From Micrococcaceae bacterium UBA3381 (GTDB lineage: Bacteria; Actinomycetota; Actinomycetes; Actinomycetales; Micrococcaceae): a stretch of DNA of 12,970 nucleotides. The notes below the pieces were generated by a model, which saw nothing but the letters and a program-made list of their open reading frames with translations, did no database searches and was not told where the DNA came from. Shown here piece by piece: positions 6,898 to 12,970 of this stretch. The number at the start of each line of letters is the position of its first letter. Within the stretch, counting starts at the first letter, position 1. The position numbers and the translations under genes are program-made. Location: NCBI GenBank assembly GCA_002358975.1, contig DEPX01000135.1:1-12970 (forward strand). Direction: 5' to 3'.

Positions 6898-7839
6898 ATG
6901 CCAAGCCCCCAAGGTGACTCTGCCCGTAAAGAACTTACGCTCACTCAACTGAAATACTTTCTAACCGCAGCTGCTCATCGGTCTATGACCGCTGCCGCAG
7001 CAGAGCTATATATTGCTCAGTCTGCGGTATCGACGGCCATTGCCCAGTTGGAGCGCACACTTGGCGTGGAGCTTTTTATCCGACAGCCCAGTAAGGGGTT
7101 AGCTCTGACCACTAGCGGCGAACAATTATTGCGTGATGGGCGCTCGTTGCTAGCTCAGGTTGATGAGCTCACCGAAAATATCCGTGCCCAGGATCAACAG
7201 ATCGAGGGGGTTCTGCGGCTCGCATGTTTTGTGACCTTGGCGCCGTTCATTTTGCCCCAGCTAATTTCTGAAATTGGAGATAAGCATCCGAATCTGCATA
7301 TCGAACTATTTGAAGCAGACTTTGATGAAACAGCGAAAATGTTATTCGACGGAACCGTTGAAGCGGCCTTGACTTATGATTTTGGTGCATTCCAAGGTGT
7401 TTCGTTCGAACAACTGTACCGTTCTGCACCCCACGTTATTTTGCCAGCTGATGCTCCTTTGGCACAACAAGACGCGATTTTACTGTCTGATTTGCAGGGG
7501 TGGGACATGGTGTTGCTGGATATCCCTCATTCAAGGGAGTATTTTCTCGGCATGTTGGAGGAGGCACACGTTGACACGAAAATTCGGTATAGCTCACGCA
7601 GTTATGAAACGGTTCGGTCACTGGTGGCTCGCGGTCACGGTTTTTCTATCCTCAATAATATTTCAAAATCTGACAGCACGTACGATGGTGGCCGATTAAA
7701 AGCAGTTCCTATCGAAGATAACGTGCCGGCATTGAATGTTTGTTTTACCCACCCGACCGACGTGCGCCCATCAGCACGTGCACGAACCGTGGCAACTACT
7801 GCAGCACGGCTCATGCAAGAAGGGCGCCCCTCTAAATAA
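6898..7839 (+). CDS. LysR-type transcriptional regulator
   Basis: A 313-residue cytosolic DNA-binding regulator of normal LysR length. The winged helix-turn-helix spans about residues 13-72 (LTLTQLKYFLTAAAHRSMTAAAAELYIAQSAVSTAIAQLE and onward to LALTTSGEQLL). It is followed by a linker helix and a periplasmic-binding-protein-like effector domain from about 93 to 300 (GVLRLACFVTLAPFILPQL at its beginning). The ATG has a purine-rich AAGAAGAG a few bases upstream. The gene is divergent from the monooxygenase operon, the usual arrangement for a LysR activator and its target, and the shared region holds repeats suited to it. The effector is probably the operon's substrate or an intermediate. It may also act on the NCS1 permease gene downstream, but I see no GTCYATC repeat in front of that gene. 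Confidence 0.95.
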   Translation: MPSPQGDSARKELTLTQLKYFLTAAAHRSMTAAAAELYIAQSAVSTAIAQLERTLGVELFIRQPSKGLALTTSGEQLLRDGRSLLAQVDELTENIRAQDQQIEGVLRLACFVTLAPFILPQLISEIGDKHPNLHIELFEADFDETAKMLFDGTVEAALTYDFGAFQGVSFEQLYRSAPHVILPADAPLAQQDAILLSDLQGWDMVLLDIPHSREYFLGMLEEAHVDTKIRYSSRSYETVRSLVARGHGFSILNNISKSDSTYDGGRLKAVPIEDNVPALNVCFTHPTDVRPSARARTVATTAARLMQEGRPSK

Positions 7840-7900
7840 GCATAAGATGCTCGGATCGGTGGGGATCAGGCCATTCTAATCTGGTACAGGGTGTAACCCG

Positions 7901-7917
7901 CATCACTTTTAGTGATG
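7901..7917. promoter_or_regulatory. Perfect inverted repeat upstream of the permease, candidate operator
   Basis: CATCAC TTTTA GTGATG is a perfect 6-bp inverted repeat with a 5-base spacer. It ends 16 bases before the best -10 candidate for the permease gene (TATATT at 7934-7939), so it overlaps the place a -35 element would occupy and no good -35 is seen there. That geometry suits a regulator binding site. Its right half GTGATGTA recurs at 7968-7975. A small GGGT/ACCC hairpin (7889-7899) lies directly upstream. It is unlikely to be a LysR-gene terminator because no T-run follows. Confidence 0.4.
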
Positions 7918-7933
7918 TAAAGCATTGTTTATA

Positions 7934-7939
7934 TATATT
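7934..7939 (+). promoter_or_regulatory. Candidate -10 element for the NCS1 permease
   Basis: TATATT, within an AT-rich TTTATATATATTTTA stretch, is the best -10 match in the 229-bp gap. It would place the transcript start near 7946, almost exactly at the 5' arm of the long leader stem. If the start lies more than a few bases further downstream, part of that arm would be lost. Confidence 0.35.
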
Positions 7940-7943
7940 TTAC

Positions 7944-8067
7944 GAAAGCTCCTAACGGTGCAAGTATGTGATGTACAGCACGAAGCTGTTCAAGGCATGA
8001 GGCAGCGAAGTCTTCTAACAAATTAAAGGTGAGCCTCATTGTGTTACTAGGCCCGTAAGGAGCTTTC
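7944..8067 (+). ncRNA. Structured 5' leader with sequestered SD, riboswitch-like candidate
   Basis: The arm GAAAGCTCCTAACGG (7944-7958) pairs with CCGTAAGGAGCTTTC (8053-8067) at 14 of 15 positions, with one A-A mismatch. Bulging T7959 adds two more pairs (7960-7961 with 8051-8052). The 3' arm contains the permease SD AAGGAG (8057-8062), one base from the GTG start. Between the arms lie a hairpin ACAGC/GCTGT (7975-7979, 7985-7989) and a perfect 7-bp stem ATGAGGC/GCCTCAT (7997-8003, 8033-8039), giving a multi-branched fold. TTAC/GTAA (8044-8047, 8055-8058) is a possible alternative pairing that would open the inner part of the main stem. This looks like control of translation initiation. I do not recognise a known riboswitch core here, so the ligand and even the ligand-binding character are unproven. 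Confidence 0.55.
8057..8062 (+). promoter_or_regulatory. Ribosome binding site of the permease, inside the leader stem
   Basis: AAGGAG with a 6-base spacer fixes the GTG start at 8069. The whole site lies in the 3' arm of the long leader stem, where only A8057 faces a mismatch, so it should be hidden when the stem forms. Confidence 0.75.
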
Positions 8068-8068
8068 T

Positions 8069-9496
8069 GTGAGTCACGAAGAATCCGCAGTCACAAAATC
8101 TTTTGTTAGATTTGAAAAACAACACATCATGCCGATCCCCGAGACAGAGCGAACCGGCACTACTTGGTCCGTGTTTGCTATATGGGTCGGACTCAATATG
8201 ATGCCGTTGGCTGCTGTTACTGGAGCAATCGCAACAGGAACATATAACCTTCCAATCGGTTGGAGTATCGCAGCAATTCTCGCCGGAAACATCATCGGAT
8301 CGTTCGGTTCGGCACTGCATGGTTCCCAGGGCCCGCACTTAGGTATCCCGCAAATGCTACAGGCACGGGGACAATTTGGTTACCTTGGTGGTGGTCTTTT
8401 TGCCCTTATTGCACTCATCATGTTCATGGGGTTATTTGCAAGTATCCTGGTGGTGGCAAAAGACTCGTTAGTGCTAGTTTTTCCAGGTATTAATGGCACC
8501 TTAGCTATCATCGTATTTGCGGTCATCGGAATCGTTTTATGCATTTACGGCTATGACTTGCTGCGCAAGACCATGGTGTATTTGTCGTGGCTCATCGGTA
8601 TCGCAGTGGCAGTGTCGATGGTTTTACTGTGGCTAAACCCAAATGTGACAGCTGGACCATCGGACGCAGCATTCTCCGTGGAGGGGTTTTTTGCTGTTAT
8701 GGCAGTTGGAGTCGTTTGGCAGTTGGCATACGCGCCCTACGTTTCTGACTACACCCGCTATTTGCCAAAAGCAACTGGACCGAAGATAGCTTTTTGGACT
8801 ACATATACTGGGCTAGTTGGTAGCTCCGTTTTTGTGATGATCTTGGGCGTCCTATTGGGAACGGTTGCACCGGGTAACCCGCTTGCGGGGCTATCTGATC
8901 AACTGGGAGTTCTCGGTCTGATTGTCCTGGTTATTTTTGCAATCACCTCTGCAATCATCAATGGAGTTGAACTCTACTCCGCTGTGATGAATGGACTGAC
9001 AGTCCTGCAATCGAGTTTCAGCAAAGTAACGATAACTACCGGAACGCGTGTCGGTGCAACGGTCGTACTTGGTGGCCTAGCGACCTTTATCGCAGTACTC
9101 GGTCAAGGCAACTTCATGTTTTGGTTTGAAAGCTTCCTGGACCTGTTGCTCTATGCTCTGATTCCGTGGTCAGCGATTAACCTGGTTGACTACTTTATTC
9201 TCAAAAAAGGCAACTACGTCGTGTCAGAGCTCTTCCTGCGCGACGGCGGACGCTATGGAAAATGGAACACGGTTGGACTGGTTAGCTATTTCGTAGGTTT
9301 AGCGGCGCAGGTACCGTTTATGATGAGTCCCATGTTCAACGGCCCGTTAGCAAAATATTTGAATTACATAGATATTTCATGGCTGATCGGGTTTGTGTTT
9401 ACTTCGTTACTATTCTTCACTCTCGCTCGTCTTTTTGGTGCAGAGCAGGTCTCAACCAAGACGCCGCAACAGACGGTGTACTTGCAACCGAACTGA
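8069..9496 (+). CDS. NCS1 family permease (purine-cytosine permease-like)
   Basis: An integral membrane transporter of the nucleobase:cation symporter-1 family, which imports nucleobases, allantoin, hydantoins or similar ring compounds with a cation. It has 475 residues and about 12 hydrophobic segments, normal for the family. The first helix region (about residues 28-55, TGTTWSVFAIWVGLNMMPLA) and the following NIIGSFGSALHGSQGPHLGIPQMLQARGQFGYLGG are characteristic of the purine-cytosine permease group. YAPYVSDYTRYLP in the middle is another NCS1 hallmark, and PWSAINLVDYFILKKG is the late conserved segment. The GTG start is fixed by AAGGAG six bases upstream. It lies 229 bases after the LysR gene and appears to have its own promoter and a structured leader. 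Neighbouring catabolic genes suggest the substrate is a nitrogen-rich small molecule. Specificity within NCS1 cannot be read reliably. Confidence 0.93.
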   Translation: MSHEESAVTKSFVRFEKQHIMPIPETERTGTTWSVFAIWVGLNMMPLAAVTGAIATGTYNLPIGWSIAAILAGNIIGSFGSALHGSQGPHLGIPQMLQARGQFGYLGGGLFALIALIMFMGLFASILVVAKDSLVLVFPGINGTLAIIVFAVIGIVLCIYGYDLLRKTMVYLSWLIGIAVAVSMVLLWLNPNVTAGPSDAAFSVEGFFAVMAVGVVWQLAYAPYVSDYTRYLPKATGPKIAFWTTYTGLVGSSVFVMILGVLLGTVAPGNPLAGLSDQLGVLGLIVLVIFAITSAIINGVELYSAVMNGLTVLQSSFSKVTITTGTRVGATVVLGGLATFIAVLGQGNFMFWFESFLDLLLYALIPWSAINLVDYFILKKGNYVVSELFLRDGGRYGKWNTVGLVSYFVGLAAQVPFMMSPMFNGPLAKYLNYIDISWLIGFVFTSLLFFTLARLFGAEQVSTKTPQQTVYLQPN

Positions 9497-9577
9497 TTTC
9501 GCTAGCACATGGCGCACAAATTGGACCGCCTCGGCGGGCCTAGGTTATGTTCCGTGACCTCGAAGGAGTTTGTTTCG

Positions 9578-9637
9578 GTGGTAGCACGCAGCATCAAATT
9601 TTGCGATGCATCTCATTTGGTAGAACTATTTGCTTGA
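9578..9637 (+). CDS. Possible 19-residue leader peptide (speculative)
   Basis: A GTG at 9578 follows AAGGAG (9563-9568) with a 9-base spacer and opens a frame reading VARSIKFCDASHLVELFA after the initiator, closed by TGA at 9635-9637. The SD is as good as those of the real genes here, which is the only reason to list it. The peptide has no obvious repeated regulatory codons and no hydrophobic segment. It may be a leader peptide, a decayed gene end or chance. Confidence 0.2.
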   Translation: MVARSIKFCDASHLVELFA

Positions 9638-9667
9638 TGTGAGATGAAGCATACAGAATGAAATTCG

Positions 9668-9687
9668 GTTCCGTTTTGTAATGGAAC
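9668..9687. promoter_or_regulatory. Inverted repeat upstream of the amine oxidase
   Basis: GTTCCGTT and AATGGAAC face each other around a 4-base TTGT loop: 7 Watson-Crick pairs plus one G-U pair if transcribed, or a near-perfect 20-bp palindrome as DNA. It covers the possible -10 TGTAAT, so an operator is the simplest reading. An RNA hairpin in a longer leader is the alternative. Confidence 0.35.
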
Positions 9688-9813
9688 GCGTATAACTGCG
9701 GACATCACAAGCATATTTATCCGAATTACTTGGGCTGTCGTTCATGGAAACTTTTGGAGCATAAGTCAAGTGATATCTGTAGCAGTCTCATTCCTCAGAA
9801 GGGTCAATAAATT

Positions 9814-11121
9814 ATGAATACTACGGACGAGAAGACAACTGATGTCATTATTATCGGTGCAGGTTTTGCTGGTATAACAGCAGGGCGTGAGCTGAGCACT
9901 CTTGGGCTCAGTTCTGTCATCTTAGAAGGCAGGGACCGGATCGCAGGTAGAACATGGACTAAGAAAGATAACGAAATTGGTCTCCCTATCGAAATGGGAG
10001 GTACATGGGTTCACTGGGCAATGCCATATGTTTGGTCGGAAATTAAGCGCTATGACTTGCCCTTGTACATTACACCTTTTGCTGAGGAAGCATATTGGAA
10101 AACCCGAAACGGTGTGAGTTCGGGCAATGCACAGGACTTAGTGGATCTGCTCGACGACGGCATGAACCAAATCTTGTCTCAGGCTTTGGAAGCTTTTCCT
10201 ACTCCACACGACCCTTTCCCGTTGACTGATTTGGTTCAGAAACTTGATTCAAAAACTGTCGCTGAAGTAATTCAAGATCTTGATATATCCGACGAAGAAA
10301 AAGATGTGCTCAATGGTATGTGGGCCTTACATTTCAACAGTGACGCATCACGAGGCGGCTTCACCACCGCGCTGCGTTGGGGCGCATTAGCAAATCAGGA
10401 CTGGAAATACCTTGCAGAAATTACCGAACGCTACAAGTTTGTAAACGGTACCCAAGAGTTGCTGAATGCAATTCATAGTGAATCAGATGCACAACTGTAC
10501 CTGAACACTCCAGTTGCTTCCGTTGAAGAAAGTAAAAACAGCATCACAGTTACAACTCGAGATGGCCAGGTATACGCGGCGAAGCATGTTATTTCGACTG
10601 TGCCGATTAATGCACTCAAAAATATCCGTTTCTCGGGTCCGTTTGATCCTGCGTCCCTTGCTATCGCACAGGAGGGACAAGCCTCAGACGGGATGAAAGT
10701 CTGGATGCGAGTTAAAGGTCAACACAAGCCATTCCACTGTTTGGGTACTAGTCAAGACACCTTGCACTGGATTCAGTATGAGAATGATTTGGACGGCGAC
10801 AGTGTTCTAGTTGCATTCGCTCCAAAGTCAACCAACCTTGACGGCAACAACATTGAAGAAGTTCAAGCCGCCCTTAATGAGTACCGTCCTGACCTAGAAG
10901 TAATCGCCGTTGGTTCACACGACTGGGTTGCTGATGAATACGCTCAACAAACGTGGACCATGTTCCGACCCTCTCAACTTACCGGTGACGCTAAAACGCT
11001 TCTGACAGAAAACAGCCGGCTCTGGCTAGCAGGGGCTGACTATGCCCATGGGTGGACCAGCTTTATCGACGGTGCAATTGAAAGTGGCATGCGAACTGCA
11101 AGAAAGATTTCCCGAACATAG
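9814..11121 (+). CDS. Flavin monoamine oxidase family protein
   Basis: An FAD-dependent amine oxidase that would convert an amine to an imine or aldehyde, releasing ammonia and H2O2. It has 435 residues, normal for bacterial members. The FAD dinucleotide fold is at the N-terminus (GAGFAG at 15-20, E38, GRDRIAGRTWT at 39-49), MGGTWVHW follows at 61-68, and the C-terminal FAD segment is GADYAHGWTSFIDGAIESG at 407-425. K295 in SDGMKVW matches the conserved active-site lysine of the family. The cysteine that binds FAD covalently in mammalian monoamine oxidases is absent from the aligned stretch (QQTWTMF, 378-384), so FAD is probably non-covalent. It is followed 29 bases later by the small ABM-like gene. 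Putrescine, tyramine or another amine is possible. The PuuC-like aldehyde dehydrogenase at the other end of the window could take its product, but the two are not co-transcribed. Confidence 0.92.
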   Translation: MNTTDEKTTDVIIIGAGFAGITAGRELSTLGLSSVILEGRDRIAGRTWTKKDNEIGLPIEMGGTWVHWAMPYVWSEIKRYDLPLYITPFAEEAYWKTRNGVSSGNAQDLVDLLDDGMNQILSQALEAFPTPHDPFPLTDLVQKLDSKTVAEVIQDLDISDEEKDVLNGMWALHFNSDASRGGFTTALRWGALANQDWKYLAEITERYKFVNGTQELLNAIHSESDAQLYLNTPVASVEESKNSITVTTRDGQVYAAKHVISTVPINALKNIRFSGPFDPASLAIAQEGQASDGMKVWMRVKGQHKPFHCLGTSQDTLHWIQYENDLDGDSVLVAFAPKSTNLDGNNIEEVQAALNEYRPDLEVIAVGSHDWVADEYAQQTWTMFRPSQLTGDAKTLLTENSRLWLAGADYAHGWTSFIDGAIESGMRTARKISRT

Positions 11122-11150
11122 TAGCTAGAAACAACGAGAGGAAGAGCTCA

Positions 11151-11465
11151 ATGAGCACTTATGTAGAGTACGTTACATATAAAGTCGATGCTGTCGATGA
11201 GGATTTTCTTGAGCTTCGGCGAAAGGCCATTCTGGCGGTTAAGGCCAATCATCCGAATCTGTTAGAGGTACCTGTTTTCTCGCATGATTCTCAGGGTAGT
11301 TGCACTGAGATTTGGATTTATCAAAGTGAACAGGATGCAGAGGCTGCAAATGCAGCTGGGGGTTCAATCCCAGATTTTGCGGCCTATGCTGAGCTACTGT
11401 CGGATCTAAAGATTGTTGCTGAAGAAATGCCTGATGCTTCAGCTGATCCACTAACAACAGCCTGA
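11151..11465 (+). CDS. Small ABM-like (antibiotic biosynthesis monooxygenase fold) protein
   Basis: A 104-residue protein without a signal peptide or membrane segment, resembling dimeric alpha-beta barrel (ABM/quinol monooxygenase-like) proteins. The pattern is an N-terminal beta strand (YVEYVTYKV), a helix with an LRRKAILAVKANHP segment, a strand (LEVPVFSH), then TEIWIYQSEQDAEAANAA, in which the W-x-Y-x-S-x-x-D-A pattern is typical of the fold. The ATG has AGAGGAAG six bases upstream and lies 29 bases after the amine oxidase stop, so the two are one transcription unit. A strong terminator follows. It may be a cofactor-less oxygenase or a detoxifying partner of the oxidase. The assignment rests on pattern and size and is moderate. 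Confidence 0.75.
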   Translation: MSTYVEYVTYKVDAVDEDFLELRRKAILAVKANHPNLLEVPVFSHDSQGSCTEIWIYQSEQDAEAANAAGGSIPDFAAYAELLSDLKIVAEEMPDASADPLTTA

Positions 11466-11478
11466 CCCAAGCTGTGAA

Positions 11479-11519
11479 ATTGGGAGCGGCGCATTGCTGC
11501 ACGTCACTCCGCTCCCAAT
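11479..11519 (+). terminator. Strong hairpin terminator after the amine oxidase unit
   Basis: ATTGGGAGCGG (11479-11489) and CCGCTCCCAAT (11509-11519) form a perfect 11-bp stem around a 19-base loop, 13 bases after the ABM stop. The downstream sequence is AT-rich (ATTATTCATAAGTTTTATTT) but lacks a clean T-run at the stem base. It separates this unit from aspartate ammonia-lyase. Confidence 0.8.
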
Positions 11520-11544
11520 ATTATTCATAAGTTTTATTTGGATC

Positions 11545-11550
11545 TATATT
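11545..11550 (+). promoter_or_regulatory. Candidate -10 element for aspartate ammonia-lyase
   Basis: TATATT lies 30 bases before the start codon and just after the preceding terminator, giving a short leader of about 23 bases. The -35 candidate (TTATTC, 11521-11526) is poor, so an activator or extended recognition may be needed. Confidence 0.35.
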
Positions 11551-11579
11551 GCTATTGCCGTTTACTAGGGAGCCCTGTG

Positions 11580-12970
11580 ATGACTGAACAAATCCTTGAT
11601 GATGCGTTGCGCACTGAAGTGGATGGGTTAGGTTCGGTGGATATACCTGCTCGAGCGTATTGGGGTGCCAGTACCCAGCGGGCAAAGGATAATTTTGATG
11701 TCTCTGGCCAACCAATTGGTACGTTGCGCTCATTGGTTTGGGCCTTGGGCGCGGTGAAGAAAGCTGCAGCCCGAGCGAATCAGCAACAGCACGTGATTTC
11801 GGTTGAAGTAGGTCGCGCTATTGAAAACGCATCACAAGAGGTCATGGATGGTTTCTTCGACGAGCATTTTGTGGTCGACCGTATTCAAGGTGGTGCTGGG
11901 ACCAGCACCAATATGAATGCCAATGAAGTTATCGCCAACCGCGCTACCGAGCTAAGCAGAGACAAAAATCCTGATGCGACAGCAATCAGCGCCTTAGATG
12001 AAGTCAATCGTAGTCAGTCGACCAATGACGTGTATCCGACAGCAGTAAAACTAGCGCTGATTAACGATTTGGGTAACCTTAAACAACAATACACTGCACT
12101 AGCTGGCGCTTTTGTGGAAAAAGCCTCGGAATTCTCATCAATTCTGAAAGTGGGACGCACCCAGCTTCAAGATGCTGTACCTATGACATTAGGCCAGGAG
12201 TTTGCTGCGTTTGGTTCGATGATGACTCAAGAAGCCAAAGCTATTGATGTGCTTATTCCGGAGCTGTTGGAAACGAATTTAGGCGGCACAGCGATAGGGA
12301 CAGGTATCACCGCTACAGAAACCTACCGCACAGTTGTAGTTCAAGCATTGCGTCAGATAACGGGTCTAGAGTTTTATACTGCTGAGGATTTGGTGAAAGC
12401 CACCTCGGATACTGGGCCGTTGTTATCGACTTCGGCAACGTTACGCCAAACGGCCATTAAATTATCCAAAATCGCCAGCGATATGCGCCTGCTGTCGTCC
12501 GGCCCACAAACTGGTCTCGCCGAGATTACCCTGCCAGCTGTCCAACCAGGCTCGTCGATTATGCCCGGCAAGGTCAACCCTGTGATCCCAGAAATGGTCA
12601 ATCAGGTTGCGTTTAAAATTGTTGGCATAGATACCGCTATTGCTATGGCTGCAGAAGCTGGACAATTACAACTCAATGCTTTTGAACCAGTCATGACAGA
12701 CGGACTGCTAGAAGGCATCAATTTACTGACTCAAGCCTGCAAGATCTTGCGAACTCGTTGCATAACAGGAATCCAAGCCAACACAACTGTTTTAGCAGAT
12801 CGCATGGATGAATCGGTCAGCATCGTCACTGCACTGACTCCAGTAATTGGCTATATGGCCGCCTCGGAAATAGCACAAGAGACGCTACAACATGCTGGCA
12901 ATGTCGTCGACAAAGTCGTAGCCCGAGGTCTGGCAGATCGTAAGCAACTTGAAACATTAATATCAGTCCA
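11580..12970 (+). CDS. aspA: Aspartate ammonia-lyase (aspartase), 3' partial
   Basis: Cytosolic homotetrameric lyase of the fumarase/aspartase superfamily that interconverts L-aspartate with fumarate and ammonia. 463 full codons are visible and the frame is still open at the window edge, so only the last few residues are missing. Family blocks are intact: GGAGTSTNMNANEVIANRA (104-122), RSQSTNDVYPTA (144-155), GRTQLQDAVPMTLGQEF (192-208) and the signature GSSIMPGKVNP (324-334) with the catalytic serine S325. GTSTNMNANE and TQLQDAVP favour aspartase over fumarase. ATG at 11580 is chosen because AGGGAG sits 7 bases upstream; an in-frame GTG immediately before it would leave only 4. A terminator in front suggests its own transcription. 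It could supply fumarate and ammonium from aspartate released by neighbouring catabolism, or be a general housekeeping enzyme. Confidence 0.95.
   Translation, partial: MTEQILDDALRTEVDGLGSVDIPARAYWGASTQRAKDNFDVSGQPIGTLRSLVWALGAVKKAAARANQQQHVISVEVGRAIENASQEVMDGFFDEHFVVDRIQGGAGTSTNMNANEVIANRATELSRDKNPDATAISALDEVNRSQSTNDVYPTAVKLALINDLGNLKQQYTALAGAFVEKASEFSSILKVGRTQLQDAVPMTLGQEFAAFGSMMTQEAKAIDVLIPELLETNLGGTAIGTGITATETYRTVVVQALRQITGLEFYTAEDLVKATSDTGPLLSTSATLRQTAIKLSKIASDMRLLSSGPQTGLAEITLPAVQPGSSIMPGKVNPVIPEMVNQVAFKIVGIDTAIAMAAEAGQLQLNAFEPVMTDGLLEGINLLTQACKILRTRCITGIQANTTVLADRMDESVSIVTALTPVIGYMAASEIAQETLQHAGNVVDKVVARGLADRKQLETLISV

Larger units (their letters stand above)
9497..9813 (+). other. 317-bp intergenic region before the amine oxidase
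   Basis: No sizeable gene is present. A short GC-rich imperfect hairpin at 9523-9540 (GG/CC and CCGC/GCGG around CTCG) without a T-run could be a weak end for the permease transcript. GCATC/GATGC (9591-9595, 9605-9609) forms another small inverted repeat. A hairpin at 9668-9687 and a 19-codon frame at 9578-9637 are listed separately. TGTAAT (9677-9682) is a possible -10 element lying inside that hairpin. AGAAGG at 9797-9802 serves the amine oxidase start with a longish 11-base spacer. Confidence 0.5.

Noticed and set aside
7975..7989. Guanidine-II (mini-ykkC) hairpin because of the ACGA in the loop
   Set aside because: That class needs two similar short hairpins with exact ACGR tetraloops; here the loop has five bases and no matching partner hairpin is present.
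8029..8058. Nine-codon leader peptide (GTG to TAA) directly before the permease SD
   Set aside because: No SD precedes its GTG, and the sequence is already explained by the base-paired leader arms.
9523..9540. Intrinsic terminator after the permease
   Set aside because: The stem is short and broken by a mismatch, and no T-run follows; noted only within the intergenic description.
1..12970. Mobile elements, CRISPR, tRNA or toxin-antitoxin genes
   Set aside because: No transposase, integrase, spaced repeat array, tRNA-like fold or small paired genes were found on either strand.

Overview
The window looks like part of an actinobacterial (Actinomycetota) chromosome. The evidence is moderate GC content with mixed codon use, frequent GTG starts, strong GGAGG-type Shine-Dalgarno (SD) sequences, and proteins of familiar actinobacterial catabolic types. 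A lower-GC Micrococcales or a Corynebacterium-like organism would fit, but genus cannot be read from the sequence. All the larger genes are metabolic or transport genes. I see no rRNA, tRNA, CRISPR array, insertion sequence or phage gene.

Layout. (1) Bases 1-1566, + strand: the C-terminal part of a fused TRAP transporter permease, cut by the window edge. It converges on (2), a five-gene minus-strand operon running from 6788 down to 1751. In transcription order this encodes a flavin-containing monooxygenase, a Rid-family protein, a DUF1028 Ntn-fold protein, an M20D amidohydrolase and a PuuC-like aldehyde dehydrogenase. The junctions are a 4-base overlap, a 1-base overlap, an 11-base overlap and a 2-base gap, so the genes are probably translationally coupled. 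A perfect 14-bp hairpin at 1673-1710 separates the converging genes. (3) A LysR-type regulator (6898-7839) is divergent from the operon. The 109-bp region between them carries four direct copies of GTCYATC and an ATC-N9-GAT LysR-like box. (4) An NCS1-family (nucleobase/hydantoin/allantoin type) permease at 8069-9496 follows a 229-bp leader. In that leader a 15-nt arm is complementary (14 of 15) to the segment holding the permease SD, with hairpins in between, so it is a riboswitch-like candidate. (5) A flavin amine oxidase (9814-11121) and a small ABM-like protein (11151-11465) form a two-gene unit closed by a strong 11-bp terminator hairpin. (6) Aspartate ammonia-lyase starts at 11580 and runs off the right edge.

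Working together (inference). The minus-strand operon reads as a catabolic pathway for a small nitrogen-containing compound. The monooxygenase would oxygenate the substrate, the Rid and DUF1028 proteins would handle a reactive or amide intermediate, the M20D hydrolase would cut an amide bond, and the aldehyde dehydrogenase would oxidise the released aldehyde to an acid. The roles parallel the Rut uracil pathway (monooxygenase, Rid protein, amidohydrolase, dehydrogenase, nucleobase transporter) but use different enzyme families. The NCS1 permease, amine oxidase and aspartase may add uptake, amine deamination and nitrogen release. The substrate cannot be determined from sequence alone. The most unusual features are the permease leader RNA, the phased repeats in the divergent promoter, and the Rid protein that lacks the imine-binding arginine.
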